From: Bacteroidaceae bacterium
Lineage (GTDB): Bacteria > Bacteroidota > Bacteroidia > Bacteroidales > Bacteroidaceae
NCBI GenBank assembly: GCA_017552435.1
Contig: JAFZPZ010000073.1
Span: 1-47,314 of the forward strand
Length of the DNA: 47,314 bases
Direction: 5' to 3'
This document shows positions 33,053-42,570 of the stretch, piece after piece (position 1 is the stretch's first letter; the number at the start of each line of letters is the position of its first letter). The notes beneath the pieces were generated by a model. That model was not told where the DNA came from, ran no database searches, and saw only the letters and a list, made by a program, of their open reading frames with translations. Made by a program: the position numbers and the translations under genes.

Positions 33053-33194
33053 GACCCCCTCCAACTCCCCCTTGTAGGGGGAGGGGTGGTTACCTGTTAG
33101 AGTTATTTCACAGATTTAATGAATTAAATGTTATCCCCATAAACTCTCAAACACATTTTATTCTCCCCCTACAAGGGGGAGCAGAGAGGGGGTC
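33053..33194. mobile_element. 142-bp MITE-like element with ~31-bp inverted ends
   Basis: The left end runs GACCCCCTC then CTCCCCCTTGTAGGGGGAG (33053-33083); the right end is its inverted copy (about 33163-33194) with two small differences. It has no coding capacity and fills the gap between the porin stop and the symporter start. No target-site duplication is evident. A shorter relative lies at 26468-26535. Confidence 0.7.
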
Positions 33195-33203
33195 TTAAAT
33201 ATC

Positions 33204-34733
33204 ATGATAATAAAAGTTCTCCTGACCGTTATCTTTCTGGTCGTAATGGTTGGTGTGGGAATCTATTCCCGTAAGCAGGCCAGCAGTGTAGAAGGATTCG
33301 TCCTGGGCGGACGTGCCGTAGGTCCCTGGCTCACGGCTTTTGCCTTCGGAACAAGTTATTTCTCAGCAGTAGTATTTGTCGGCTATGCCGGACAGTTCGG
33401 ATGGAAGTACGGACTCTCCAGCGCCTGGATCGGCATCGGCAACGCCGTCATCGGTTCGCTCCTGGCATGGATTATCCTGGGCCGCAGGACCAAATTGATG
33501 ACACAGCACATCGAGAGCCGCACGATGCCCGACTTCTTCGGCACCCGCTTCGGCGACCAAGGTCTGCGCGTGGCAGCCTCCATCATCGCCTTCGTGTTCC
33601 TGATTCCCTATACCGCTGGCGTCTATAGCGGCATCTCCCGCCTGTTCGAGATGGGCTTCGAGATTCCCTACGAATACTGCGTGGTGATTATGTCCATCCT
33701 GACAGCCGTCTATGTAATTATCGGCGGCTACAAGGCAACGGCGATGAACGACTTCATCCAGGGCATCATCATGCTGTTCGGTATCGTGGCCGTCATCATC
33801 GCCGTGCTGAATGCGCAGGGCGGACTGACAACAGCCGTCGAGAAGCTGGCCCAGTTGCCCTCCGATGCAGACCCCGCAGTGAACGGCGGCTTTGCCTCGT
33901 GGTTCGGTCCCGATCCCTGGGGACTGCTGGGCGTGGTCATCCTGACCTCCCTCGGCACGATGGGTCTGCCGCAGATGGTGGGTAAGTTCTACTCAATTAC
34001 CGACGAGAGCGCCATCAAGCGCGGCACCATCATCTCCACCATCTTCGCCTTCATCGTGGCTGGCGGCTGCTACTTCCTCGGAGGTTTCGGCCGTCTGTAC
34101 GAGCCAGTCATCAACGAGGCGACCGGCAAGATTGCCTTCGACTCCATCGTACCCGCCATGCTCGTCACGTTGCCCAACATCCTCATCGCCCTGGTGGTGC
34201 TGCTGGTACTGAGCGCCTCTATGTCCACGCTGGCTTCCCTGGTGCTGACCTCCAGCTCCACGATGACCCTCGACCTCATCTATCGCGACAAGAAATCCCT
34301 CCCCGGCGAGGTGGAGGAAGGAACCATCGATGACATCGTGGCCGAGAAGATCGAGCGCCGCAAGGTCGTCGTGATGCGCGTGCTCATCGTCTTCTTCATC
34401 GTCATCTCCCTGTTGATAGCCCTGAACCCGCCCACCTTCATCGCCCAACTGATGGGCATCTCGTGGGGCGCTCTGGCCGGAGCCTTCCTGGCTCCATTCA
34501 TGCTGGGCCTCTACTGGCGCGGCGTCACACCCGTATCTGTATGGGCATGCTTCATCTGGGGCGTTGGCCTGACCGTCATCAACATGCTGGCCGGCAATCC
34601 CATCAATCCCATCAACTGCGGCGCCATTGCCATGCTGGGCGGCTTCCCCGTCGTATGGCTCGTCAGCCTCTTCTCCAAGAAGATGCCCGCCGCCGATGTG
34701 GCCCGCATGTTCGAGTGCTACAAAAACAAATAA
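33204..34733 (+). CDS. Sodium:solute symporter (SSS family)
   Basis: 509 aa, about 13 membrane helices. It begins directly with a helix and the SSS signature region 'EGFVLGGRAVGPWLTAFAFG' and 'YFSAVVFVGYAGQ'. 'YVIIGGYKATAMNDFIQGIIM' and 'ASMSTLASLVLTSSSTM' are typical of PutP-type Na+ symporters. It would import a small organic solute, often proline or another acid, with Na+. It lies 36 bp upstream of paaK on the same strand, so the solute may feed that enzyme. Confidence 0.85.
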   Translation: MIIKVLLTVIFLVVMVGVGIYSRKQASSVEGFVLGGRAVGPWLTAFAFGTSYFSAVVFVGYAGQFGWKYGLSSAWIGIGNAVIGSLLAWIILGRRTKLMTQHIESRTMPDFFGTRFGDQGLRVAASIIAFVFLIPYTAGVYSGISRLFEMGFEIPYEYCVVIMSILTAVYVIIGGYKATAMNDFIQGIIMLFGIVAVIIAVLNAQGGLTTAVEKLAQLPSDADPAVNGGFASWFGPDPWGLLGVVILTSLGTMGLPQMVGKFYSITDESAIKRGTIISTIFAFIVAGGCYFLGGFGRLYEPVINEATGKIAFDSIVPAMLVTLPNILIALVVLLVLSASMSTLASLVLTSSSTMTLDLIYRDKKSLPGEVEEGTIDDIVAEKIERRKVVVMRVLIVFFIVISLLIALNPPTFIAQLMGISWGALAGAFLAPFMLGLYWRGVTPVSVWACFIWGVGLTVINMLAGNPINPINCGAIAMLGGFPVVWLVSLFSKKMPAADVARMFECYKNK

Positions 34734-34769
34734 TTTCAATATTTAACTCCATAACTATTAAACGATACA

Positions 34770-36077
34770 ATGTCTTCAAACTATTTTAACCCAGAAGTCG
34801 AAACCATGTCGAGGGAGCAGATCGAAGCGCTCCAACTCGAAAGGCTCCAGAAGACGGTGCGCCACTGCATGAACAATGAGTTCTACCGCAAGAAATTTGC
34901 AGAGGCAGGCATCACACCAGATGATATCAAGACGCTGGCGGATGTCCGCAAGCTGCCATTCACTACCAAGCAGGATTTGCGCGAGACCTATCCCTTTGGA
35001 ATGTCCTGCGTGCCCATGAAGGATTGCGTCCGTCTGCATTCCTCCAGCGGAACGACAGGTAACCCCACCGTTATCCTGCATACCAAGAAGGACCTGGACG
35101 AGTGGGCCAACCAGGTGGCCCGTAACCTGTGGATGGTGGGCCTTCGTCCTGATGATGTCTTCCAGAACTCAAGCGGCTATGGTATGTTCACGGGCGGTTT
35201 GGGCTTCCAGTACGGAGCCGAGAAGCTGGGTATGCTGACGGTTCCTGCTGCGGCCGGTAACTCGCTGCGTCAGATTAAGTTCATCAGGGACTTCGGTACT
35301 ACTGCCATTCATGCTGTTCCCAGTTATGTCACTCGTCTGTATGAGGTGATGAAGGAGCAGGGCGTAGATCCCCGTCGCGACACCAAGCTGAAAGTGCTGG
35401 CTATCGGTGCCGAGCCTCACTCAGAGGAACAGCGCAAGCGCATCGAGGACATGATGGGCGTTAAGGCTTACAATTCTTTCGGTATGTCGGAGATGTGCGG
35501 CCCTGGCGTTGGCTTCGAATGCCCAGAGCAGAACGGTATGCACTTCTGGGAGGACTACTACATCGTAGAGATTGTCAATCCCGAGACCCTAGAGCCCGTT
35601 CCTGATGGCGAGATTGGCGAGCTGGTACTCACGACGCTCTGCCGTGAGGCTATGCCCCTGTTGCGTTATCGTACGCGCGACCTTACCCGAGTATTGGGCA
35701 GAACCTGTCCTTGTGGTCGTAACCATGTGCGCGTGGACCGCATGAAAGGGCGCTCAGACGATATGATGGTATTGCGTGGCGTCAATATCTTCCCCATCCA
35801 GATCGAGAAGATTCTGATGCAGTTCAGCGAGCTGGCCAACAACTATCTCATCACGCTCACGACGGACGAAGAGAACGACAACATGACGGTAGAAGTAGAG
35901 CTCGCCCAAGCCACCGACGACTTCAAGCAGCTGCAAACACTTGAGAAGGAGATTCGCCGCCGCCTAAAGGACGAGATTCTGCTCACCCCCATCGTCAAGC
36001 TGGTTCCCCTCGGCTCCCTGCCCGTCAGCGAAGGCAAAGCCGTCCGCGTCGTAGATAAGAGAAAGGTTTACCAGTAA
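34770..36077 (+). CDS. paaK: Phenylacetate-CoA ligase
   Basis: 435 aa, standard length. The AMP-binding P-loop is SSSGTTGNPT (91-100); 'YNSFGMSEMCGPGVGFECPEQ' and 'YRTRDLTRVLG..CPCGR' follow, with a C-terminal domain 'GVNIFPIQIEKIL'. It joins an aryl acid such as phenylacetate or indoleacetate to CoA using ATP. In gut Bacteroidales it is usually next to an ACT-domain gene, as here, and is thought to serve reductive or fermentative aromatic amino-acid metabolism; the 2-oxoacid oxidoreductase is not in the window. Confidence 0.9.
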   Translation: MSSNYFNPEVETMSREQIEALQLERLQKTVRHCMNNEFYRKKFAEAGITPDDIKTLADVRKLPFTTKQDLRETYPFGMSCVPMKDCVRLHSSSGTTGNPTVILHTKKDLDEWANQVARNLWMVGLRPDDVFQNSSGYGMFTGGLGFQYGAEKLGMLTVPAAAGNSLRQIKFIRDFGTTAIHAVPSYVTRLYEVMKEQGVDPRRDTKLKVLAIGAEPHSEEQRKRIEDMMGVKAYNSFGMSEMCGPGVGFECPEQNGMHFWEDYYIVEIVNPETLEPVPDGEIGELVLTTLCREAMPLLRYRTRDLTRVLGRTCPCGRNHVRVDRMKGRSDDMMVLRGVNIFPIQIEKILMQFSELANNYLITLTTDEENDNMTVEVELAQATDDFKQLQTLEKEIRRRLKDEILLTPIVKLVPLGSLPVSEGKAVRVVDKRKVYQ

Positions 36078-36129
36078 CTCCTCGTAATAACGAAATATCG
36101 ATCTAACGTAATAAAAATAAAGAAAAGTT

Positions 36130-36558
36130 ATGACTATCCCTCAACTTTCCATCTTCATTGAGAACCGTTCCGGTACACTCATCAAGGTTCTCGATGCTCT
36201 GAAGGAAGCAAAAATCCAGATTATAGCCTCCACTATTGCCGATACCGCCGAATACGGCATCTACCGACTGATCTGCAGCGAGCCCCTGCGTGCCCAAGAG
36301 GAACTGAAGAAGGCTGGAGTGGCCGTTGCCCTCAGCGAAGTATTCGCCATCGAGATTGACGACCAGCCCGGTCGTGCAGCAGAAGCTGTTAAGGTCTTCA
36401 GCGAGGCTGGCATCAGCATCACCTACATGTACTCGTTCCTGTTGCGCGGCAAGGGCATCCTGGTGTTCCGCACCGACAACACCGAACTGGCTCGCAAGGC
36501 CATTGCCGAATATAATCTGCGCTACATCTCCGAAGAAGACCTCGCCAGCTGGTCGTAG
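36130..36558 (+). CDS. Tandem ACT-domain protein
   Basis: 142 aa made of two ACT domains: 'QLSIFIENRSGTLIKVLDAL' (about 5-65) and 'EVFAIEIDDQPGRAAEAVKVFSE' (about 70-135). Such stand-alone pairs bind amino acids and sense them; this one follows paaK by 52 bp and probably reports aromatic amino acids to that pathway. No catalytic or DNA-binding domain is attached. Its stop is 1 bp from the convergent CAT-like gene. Confidence 0.85.
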   Translation: MTIPQLSIFIENRSGTLIKVLDALKEAKIQIIASTIADTAEYGIYRLICSEPLRAQEELKKAGVAVALSEVFAIEIDDQPGRAAEAVKVFSEAGISITYMYSFLLRGKGILVFRTDNTELARKAIAEYNLRYISEEDLASWS

Positions 36559-36559
36559 A

Positions 36560-37186
36560 TTATTCCCATTTCATCTGCTCTATCTCCTTCTGCAATCCAT
36601 TCAGGAAACGGGCTACATGACTGCCGTCCATCTGGACATGATGGAATTGCAAGGAGATAGGCAGTGTGGTCTTGAACAGGCCCTTGCGATACTTTCCCCA
36701 TGCCAGGAAGGGATTATTGAAGACACCACTGTATTGGTTCACGATACAGTCGAGTTCCGTTTGTACAACAGCGGAAGTGCCAATAACCATGTACTCCTCG
36801 AGTAAAGAATTTCTGCACTCACTGGCCGTCCGGGCTGTTATCTCAAGATAATCACGGTTGAACTGCTGCAAGTCCTCCGTGAATGGGATGTCGTAGAAGT
36901 TGAGCCCGCCCTTGCGATTTCGCACGATGCCGTTGATAGCAAGTTTGTCGTAACGGAATAACTTGCCATCATCCGGCAGCAAATAGAACTCGTCTATCTG
37001 GCTGGCTGCCTTACCAATACACCAGCACAACAGCGTCGTGAACTTTATTCCTGTCCGTTTGCTGACCTTCACCAAACGGGTGACATCAAACGTTCTCATA
37101 ACTGTCACCATCGGCATCGGTGACGACATCCACATATTGAATGCCTCTGCCCGACTACTTTCCTGGGGATTTATTTCTTGTCTCAT
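36560..37186 (-). CDS. Chloramphenicol acetyltransferase-fold acyltransferase
   Basis: 208 aa, the length of one CAT subunit. The catalytic HHVQMDG (182-188) matches HHxxxDG with its general-base His. 'FTTLLCWCIGKAASQIDEF' and the 'YSGVFNNPFLAWGKY' loop also fit. Many CAT-like proteins in Bacteroidetes do not confer resistance, and the acceptor is not predictable from sequence. No mobile element is close by, so I read it as a chromosomal housekeeping relative. Confidence 0.8.
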   Translation of the reverse strand: MRQEINPQESSRAEAFNMWMSSPMPMVTVMRTFDVTRLVKVSKRTGIKFTTLLCWCIGKAASQIDEFYLLPDDGKLFRYDKLAINGIVRNRKGGLNFYDIPFTEDLQQFNRDYLEITARTASECRNSLLEEYMVIGTSAVVQTELDCIVNQYSGVFNNPFLAWGKYRKGLFKTTLPISLQFHHVQMDGSHVARFLNGLQKEIEQMKWE

Positions 37187-37216
37187 CTTTTCATATGCAC
37201 TAAAACTCGTGCCTTA

Positions 37217-37354
37217 TTATTTCGCCAACACTTTTTTGCCATCGATGATGTAGATACCCTTTGGCGATTTAGCATGCACAAGGATTGCTGTCTGTGCCCA
37301 CAATGTCGTCACTGTTCCCACGATGAGGAGCGCCAAGGAGAGTAGTCGTTTCAT
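37217..37354 (-). CDS. 45-aa mini-ORF: signal peptide joined to a sorting-like tail
   Basis: ATG at 37354, stop at 37217-37219. Residues 1-21 are a clear signal peptide (MKRLLSLALLIV...LWAQ). After only eight residues the rest reads KSPKGIYIIDGKKVLAK, the same tail that closes the hydrolase at 23218 and, more loosely, the C10 peptidase. So the ORF has a secretion signal and a C-terminal tail but no body. It may be the scar of an internal deletion in a secreted-protein gene, or a real small secreted peptide. It is downstream of nothing obvious and divergent from lplA. Confidence 0.6.
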   Translation of the reverse strand: MKRLLSLALLIVGTVTTLWAQTAILVHAKSPKGIYIIDGKKVLAK

Positions 37355-37452
37355 CAGATGTTAAAAGTTAAAAAATAAATGGTAAAAATGTAGTATCTGG
37401 GTACAAAGATAAGAAACTTTCTGCAAACCCGAAAAATTTTTTGGCCTTTAAA

Positions 37453-37484
37453 TTTGTCCTTCTGAGAAAAAAGAAGTAATTTTG
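37453..37484 (+). promoter_or_regulatory. Promoter of the lplA-gcv operon
   Basis: TTTG (37453-37456), 20 bp, TAATTTTG (37477-37484). A full match; the leader to lplA is about 65 nt. Confidence 0.7.
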
Positions 37485-37554
37485 TGGCCGCATATATAAT
37501 ATATAAGGAAATAGAAAACCGTCTCCTCACATCTAACCTCTCTCCTCTCATTCT

Positions 37555-38271
37555 ATGACCTATGTTTCTTTGCCATGTAATGACACACGTCGCCTGAGTT
37601 TCTATCTGGCGATGGAGGAATATGCGGCGAGAACCCTTAATGAGGGCGACGACCTGTTCTTCCTCTGGCAAGTGGAACCGACAGTCATCTTCGGGCGGAA
37701 TCAGATCATCGAGAACGAGGTGAACATTCCCTATTGCCGCGAGCACGGCATTCAGTTCTATCGCCGCAAGAGCGGAGGCGGGTGCGTCTATGCGGATAAG
37801 TCGAACGTCATGATGAGCTACATCACTCGTTCGGACGAGGTGACTACCACCTTCAGCCGCTACATGGAGATGGTCTGCAAGATGCTGCAAGATTTAGGAC
37901 TTCCGGCCACCTCAACGCAAAACAACGATGTGCTCATCGGCGATAGGAAGGTCAGCGGCAACGCCTTCTACCACATTCCCGGGCATAGCATCGTTCACGG
38001 AACCTTGCTCTTCGACACAGATATGGAGCACATGCTAAATGCCATCACGCCACCGCAGACGAAGCTCGACAAACACGGCGTACAGAGTGTCCGCCAACGC
38101 ATCACATTGCTCAAGGAACATACAGACCTCAGCATTGAGGCTTTCAAGGAACATGCCATCCGCAAACTCTGCGACAAAGAATTGAAACTGACCGCAGAAG
38201 ATGTGAAAGGCATCGAAACCATCGAACAAGAATACCTCGACCCAAACTTTGTTTGGGGGATTAGGGATTAA
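37555..38271 (+). CDS. lplA: Lipoate-protein ligase
   Basis: 238 aa. Motifs: IFGRNQ, RRKSGGGCVYAD (70-81), catalytic K132 in DRKVSGNAFY, and VHGTLLFDTD. It activates lipoate with ATP and attaches it to lipoyl domains, here presumably GcvH. It lacks the long C-terminal accessory domain of E. coli LplA, like many short Bacteroidetes forms. It heads the glycine cleavage operon. The last codons and the stop lie in the first units of a 7-bp repeat ladder. Confidence 0.88.
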   Translation: MTYVSLPCNDTRRLSFYLAMEEYAARTLNEGDDLFFLWQVEPTVIFGRNQIIENEVNIPYCREHGIQFYRRKSGGGCVYADKSNVMMSYITRSDEVTTTFSRYMEMVCKMLQDLGLPATSTQNNDVLIGDRKVSGNAFYHIPGHSIVHGTLLFDTDMEHMLNAITPPQTKLDKHGVQSVRQRITLLKEHTDLSIEAFKEHAIRKLCDKELKLTAEDVKGIETIEQEYLDPNFVWGIRD

Positions 38272-38327
38272 GGATTAGGGATTAAAGAATAATAAATAGT
38301 AAATCGTAAATCGTCAAATTGTAAATG
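38257..38327. repeat. Heptanucleotide ladder between lplA and gcvT, about 10 units
   Basis: GGGATTA, GGGATTA, AGGATTA, GGGATTA, AAGAATA, ATAAATA, GTAAATC, GTAAATC, GTCAAAT and then TGTAAATG containing the gcvT start. Seven-bp spacing is kept while the word drifts. The lplA stop lies in the second and third units. Confidence 0.85.
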
Positions 38328-39404
38328 GAAAAACAGACTTGTCTCTATGACCGCCATGTGGCTCTCGGCGCACTCATGTCGCCTTTCGGCGGTTTCATCA
38401 TGCCCATTCAGTACACCAACATCACCGACGAACACAACGCCGTGCGTCAGCATTGCGGTGTCTTCGACGTGAGTCACATGGGCGAAGTGCGCATCACAGG
38501 TCCCGATGCAGAAAAGTATGTTCAGCACATCTTTACGAATGATGTCGCTGGCGCTCCCGTCGGACAGATTTATTATGGTATGATGCTCTATCCTAACGGC
38601 GGCACCGTGGATGACCTGCTCGTCTATAAGATGGGTGAGAACGACTTCTTCCTCGTCATCAACGCTGCCAATATCGACAAGGATGTGGCTTGGATGAAGG
38701 AACATACCGCAGGTTTTGACATCAAACTTGATCACCAGAGCGACTACTACGGACAGTTGGCTGTACAGGGTCCTGAAGCCGAAGCTGTCGTTGAGGAAGT
38801 GCTCGGTATCCCCTGCAAGGAGTTGAAATTCTACACGGCAAAGGTCGTTGGCGACATCATTGTTAGCCGCACAGGATATACCGGCGAGGATGGTTTCGAA
38901 ATCTACGGCTCGCACGAGTTCACACAGAAGTCTTGGGACAAGCTCATCGAGAGCGGACGCTGCAAACCCTGCGGCCTCGGTTGTCGCGACACCCTGCGCT
39001 TCGAGGTAGGTTTGCCACTTTATGGCGACGAACTCAGCGCAGACATTTCGCCCGTGATGGCTGGTCTCTCGATGTTCTGCAAACTCGACAAGGAGGAATT
39101 CATCGGCAAGGATGCTCTCGTGGAGCAGAAGGCAAACGGTGTGCCTCAGAAGCTCGTTGGCATCGAGTTGGCAGACAAGGCAATTCCCCGTCACGGTTAT
39201 CCAATATTGAATATGGAAGGTGAAGTGGTGGGCGAAGTAACCACAGGCTACCACTGCCTCAGCGTCGATAAGAGCGTCTGCATGGCTCTCGTCAAGACAG
39301 AGTTTGCCAAGCTCGACACTCCCCTCCAGATACAAATCCGCAAGAAGGTCTTCCCCGGCACAGTGGTTAAGAAGAAATTTTACGATAAACATTATAAAAA
39401 GTAA
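38325..39404 (+). CDS. gcvT: Glycine cleavage system T protein (aminomethyltransferase)
   Basis: 359 aa, normal length. 'FGGFIMPIQYTNITDEHNAVR', 'GVFDVSHMGEVRITGPDAEKY' and 'SRTGYTGEDGFEIY' are standard GcvT blocks that bind tetrahydrofolate and the H-protein arm. It moves the methylene from the aminomethyl-lipoyl arm to THF and releases ammonia. gcvH follows after 5 bp. Confidence 0.95.
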   Translation: MEKQTCLYDRHVALGALMSPFGGFIMPIQYTNITDEHNAVRQHCGVFDVSHMGEVRITGPDAEKYVQHIFTNDVAGAPVGQIYYGMMLYPNGGTVDDLLVYKMGENDFFLVINAANIDKDVAWMKEHTAGFDIKLDHQSDYYGQLAVQGPEAEAVVEEVLGIPCKELKFYTAKVVGDIIVSRTGYTGEDGFEIYGSHEFTQKSWDKLIESGRCKPCGLGCRDTLRFEVGLPLYGDELSADISPVMAGLSMFCKLDKEEFIGKDALVEQKANGVPQKLVGIELADKAIPRHGYPILNMEGEVVGEVTTGYHCLSVDKSVCMALVKTEFAKLDTPLQIQIRKKVFPGTVVKKKFYDKHYKK

Positions 39405-39409
39405 CAATT

Positions 39410-39793
39410 ATGGCACAATTCAAAGAAGGACTCCTTTACAGCGAGTCACACGAGTACATTCGCGTAGAAGGCGAATTTGGTTACATTGGTATTTCCGACT
39501 ATGCTCAGCACGCTCTGGGCAACGTGGTTTACGTTGACATGCCCGATGTAGATGACGAAGTTACAGCAGGCGAAGAGTTTGGTGCTGTTGAAAGCGTCAA
39601 GGCTGCCAGCGACCTTATCTCTCCCGTCAGCGGCACCGTCGTAGAGGTTAACGAGGCTCTTGAGAACGAACCCGAGCTCCTCAACAAGGACGCTTTTGCC
39701 AACTGGATTATCAAGGTTCAGCTCTCCGATTCCTCTGAGCTTGACAACCTCATGGACGCCAAAGCATACGAAGCATTCTGCGAGAATGCCTAA
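39410..39793 (+). CDS. gcvH: Glycine cleavage system H protein
   Basis: 127 aa. Lipoylation lysine K64 in AVESVKAASDLISPVSG. 'YSESHEYIRVEG' and 'IGISDYAQHALGNVVYVD' are typical. It shuttles the aminomethyl group among P, T and L proteins. Its stop TAA overlaps the first ATG of a heptamer repeat (TAATG) that leads to gcvPA. Confidence 0.96.
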   Translation: MAQFKEGLLYSESHEYIRVEGEFGYIGISDYAQHALGNVVYVDMPDVDDEVTAGEEFGAVESVKAASDLISPVSGTVVEVNEALENEPELLNKDAFANWIIKVQLSDSSELDNLMDAKAYEAFCENA

Positions 39794-39823
39794 TGTTCAA
39801 TGCTCAATGTTCAATGTTCAATG
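39793..39823 (+). repeat. Heptamer repeat at the gcvH-gcvPA junction
   Basis: Four ATGTTCA-type heptamers (the second is ATGCTCA) run from the gcvH stop into the gcvPA ATG. Every unit carries an ATG, in rotating frames. The identical 31 bp occurs at 42540-42570. Confidence 0.9.
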
Positions 39824-41137
39824 AATTTTAAGTTTTTTCCCCATACTCAGGATGACCTTCAGGCGATGATGGCGAAGGCGGGGGTGAAAGACCTCGACGG
39901 CCTCTACGCCCAGATTCCTGAGAGCATCCGCTTCCGGGGCGACTACAAGTTGCCCTCGGAGATGAGCGAGATGGAGGTGCGCGATGTCTTCGCGAAACTG
40001 GGTTCGCAGAACAAGCAGCTGACCTGTTTCGCGGGCTATGGTGTCTATGACCACTACACCCCATCCGTGATTCCACAGTTGTTGAACCGCTCGGAGTTCC
40101 TGACCTCCTACACGCCGTATCAGGCAGAAATCTCACAAGGCACGCTCCACTACATCTTCGAGTACCAGAGCATGATGACCGAGCTGACAGGCATGGACAT
40201 CAGCAACGCCTCGATGTACGACGGCACAACTGCTGCTGCCGAGGGCATGATGATGGCTGTGGCTGCTGGCAAGAAGCAGAACAAGGTGCTGGTGTCTGCC
40301 GGCATGAATCCCAAGACACGCGAAGTGCTGGACACCTACGCCCTACATCAAGGCATCGAACTGGTGACCATTCCCATGAAGGATGGCGTGACTTCGAAGG
40401 AGAACCTCGAAGCACTATTGGCCGAGGGTAGCGTTGCCGGCGTGATGGTGCAACAGCCTAACGTCTATGGTATCGTGGAGGACTTCACCGGCTTTGCTGA
40501 GGCTTGTCACGAGCAGAAGGCACTCTTCATCATGGATAGCGTCGCTTCCGATCTTGCCGTGCTGAAGACTCCCGGTGAGTGGGGTGCCGACATTGCTGTG
40601 GGCGACGGCCAGAGCCTGGGCATTCCCATGCTCTTCGGCGGTCCCTACGTAGGCTATATGTGCTGCACGGAGAAGCTTATCCGCAAGATGCCGGGCCGCA
40701 TCGTCGGCATGACTAAGGATAATCGCGACCAGCGTGCCTTCGTGCTGACATTGCAGGCTCGCGAGCAACACATCCGTCGCCAGAAGGCCACTTCGAACAT
40801 CTGTTCCAACCAGAGCTTGATGGCACTCTTTGTAACCGTCTATTGCTCGTTGATGGGTAAGCAGGGCGTGAAGGAAGCTGCTGAGTTGTCCTACGCAGGA
40901 GCACACTACCTCTGTGACGAACTCAAGAAGACGGGCAAGTTCCAGTTGGTTTACGACAAGCCCTTCTTCAATGAGTTCTTTGTGAAGTACGACGGCGATG
41001 TGGATGCCCTCTACCAGCGTTTCATTGATGCCGGCTTCCTGGGCGGCGTCAAGTTCGAAGACGGACTGCTCTTCGCTGTTACCGAGAAGCGTACGAAAGA
41101 AGAAATTGATAACCTCGTAAAGATTGCTGCCTTATGA
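39821..41137 (+). CDS. gcvPA: Glycine dehydrogenase (decarboxylating) subunit 1
   Basis: 438 aa from ATG 39821 ([12 protein letters not shown]), the family's usual start; an in-frame ATG seven codons upstream is part of the repeat. '[23 protein letters not shown]' and '[23 protein letters not shown]' are hallmark blocks. With GcvPB it decarboxylates glycine. The stop overlaps the gcvPB start (ATGA). Confidence 0.95.
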   Translation: MNFKFFPHTQDDLQAMMAKAGVKDLDGLYAQIPESIRFRGDYKLPSEMSEMEVRDVFAKLGSQNKQLTCFAGYGVYDHYTPSVIPQLLNRSEFLTSYTPYQAEISQGTLHYIFEYQSMMTELTGMDISNASMYDGTTAAAEGMMMAVAAGKKQNKVLVSAGMNPKTREVLDTYALHQGIELVTIPMKDGVTSKENLEALLAEGSVAGVMVQQPNVYGIVEDFTGFAEACHEQKALFIMDSVASDLAVLKTPGEWGADIAVGDGQSLGIPMLFGGPYVGYMCCTEKLIRKMPGRIVGMTKDNRDQRAFVLTLQAREQHIRRQKATSNICSNQSLMALFVTVYCSLMGKQGVKEAAELSYAGAHYLCDELKKTGKFQLVYDKPFFNEFFVKYDGDVDALYQRFIDAGFLGGVKFEDGLLFAVTEKRTKEEIDNLVKIAAL

Positions 41138-42540
41138 ACAATAGATTATATGGAAACCTGATTTTCGAACTTTCGAAAGAAGGCCGCAAAGGCTACAGCT
41201 TGCCGAAGAACAACTTTGGCGCTTACGAGATACCGGCTTCTATGAAGCGTGCGGAAGAGGCTCAACTGCCCGAATGCGACGAGCTGACAGTGGTGCGTCA
41301 CTATACGAACCTCTCGAACAACAACTTCGGTGTGGATACGGGCTTCTATCCCCTTGGCTCTTGTACCATGAAGTACAATCCGAAGATTAACGAGGAGATG
41401 GCTGCCCAGCCTCAGTTCCAGAACCTGCATCCGCAGCAGCCTGCTGACACCACGAAAGGTGCTTTGGCTTTGGTGACACTCTTGGAGAAGTCGCTCTGCG
41501 AACTGACGGGTTTGGCTCACTTCACCTTTAAGCCTTACGCAGGAGCACACGGCGAGTTGACAGGCCTGATGACCATCGACAACTACCACCGTTCTCGCGG
41601 CGATAAGGCTCGCAAGAAGGTGATTGTTCCTGATAGCGCTCATGGCACGAATCCTGCCTCTGCAGCGGTTTGTGGTTTGGAGATTATCGAGGTGAAGTCG
41701 CTGGCCAATGGTCAGGTCGATCTAGCCGACCTGGAGAGACTAGTAGAACTGGAAGGCTCTAGTATCTCCGCCATGATGATGACCAATCCCAACACACTCG
41801 GACTCTTTGAGACGCGCATCCCTGAGATTGCCAAGCTCATCCACGAGTGCGGCGGCCTGATGTACTACGACGGAGCCAACCTGAACCCGATGCTGGGTGC
41901 CTGCCGTCCTGGCGACATGGGCTTCGACGTGATGCACATCAACCTGCACAAGACGTTCTCCACGCCTCATGGCGGCGGCGGCCCCGGTGCCGGTCCTGTC
42001 GGAGTGCGCGAGGGCTTGCAGGAGTTCTTCCCCGTGGTTTCGCCCTACTTCGGCAACTTCGGCGTGATGATGCGTGCCTACGCCTACATTCTCTCGCTGG
42101 GTCGCGAGCATGTCAAGGAGGTAGGTCCGCTGGCTGTGCTGAATGCCAATTACATCAAGGAGAGCCTGAAGGATGTCTATGAGCTGCCCATCGACACGGT
42201 TTGCTGTCATGAGTTCGTGTTCGATGGCTTGAAGGACAAGAGTACAGGTGTCACCACGATGGACGTTGCCAAGCGTCTGCTCGACTACGGCTATCATGCG
42301 CCCACCATCTACTTCCCCTTGCTCTTCCACGAGAGTCTCATGATTGAGCCTACGGAGAACGAGAGCAAGGAGACGCTGGACGGCTTCATCGCCGTGATGC
42401 GCCAGATTGCCGAGGAAGCCAAGACCAATCCCGACGAGGTGAAGTCAGCGCCCCACACCACGCCCATCGGCCGTGTGGATGACGTGCTGGCTGCCAAGCA
42501 TCCTGTTGTGACGTATCGCCAACTCAAGGCGGAAGCATAA
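41134..42540 (+). CDS. gcvPB: Glycine dehydrogenase (decarboxylating) subunit 2
   Basis: 468 aa. Pyridoxal-phosphate lysine K273 in [17 protein letters not shown]; '[15 protein letters not shown]' is also conserved. It overlaps gcvPA by 4 bp, giving tight translational coupling and equal subunits. Its stop TAA again overlaps an ATG of the heptamer repeat leading to lpdA. Confidence 0.96.
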   Translation: MNNRLYGNLIFELSKEGRKGYSLPKNNFGAYEIPASMKRAEEAQLPECDELTVVRHYTNLSNNNFGVDTGFYPLGSCTMKYNPKINEEMAAQPQFQNLHPQQPADTTKGALALVTLLEKSLCELTGLAHFTFKPYAGAHGELTGLMTIDNYHRSRGDKARKKVIVPDSAHGTNPASAAVCGLEIIEVKSLANGQVDLADLERLVELEGSSISAMMMTNPNTLGLFETRIPEIAKLIHECGGLMYYDGANLNPMLGACRPGDMGFDVMHINLHKTFSTPHGGGGPGAGPVGVREGLQEFFPVVSPYFGNFGVMMRAYAYILSLGREHVKEVGPLAVLNANYIKESLKDVYELPIDTVCCHEFVFDGLKDKSTGVTTMDVAKRLLDYGYHAPTIYFPLLFHESLMIEPTENESKETLDGFIAVMRQIAEEAKTNPDEVKSAPHTTPIGRVDDVLAAKHPVVTYRQLKAEA

Positions 42541-42570
42541 TGTTCAATGCTCAATGTTCAATGTTCAATG
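42540..42570 (+). repeat. Heptamer repeat at the gcvPB-lpdA junction
   Basis: Same 31 bp as at 39793-39823, with the same variant second unit, again starting inside a TAA stop and ending in the next gene's ATG. Confidence 0.9.

Noticed and set aside
36078-36129. Riboswitch or attenuator between paaK and the ACT gene
   Set aside because: The gap is only 52 bp and AT-rich with no stable hairpin.
36560-37186. Acquired chloramphenicol resistance gene
   Set aside because: The CAT fold and HHxxxDG are present, but there is no mobile context and many chromosomal relatives do not confer resistance.
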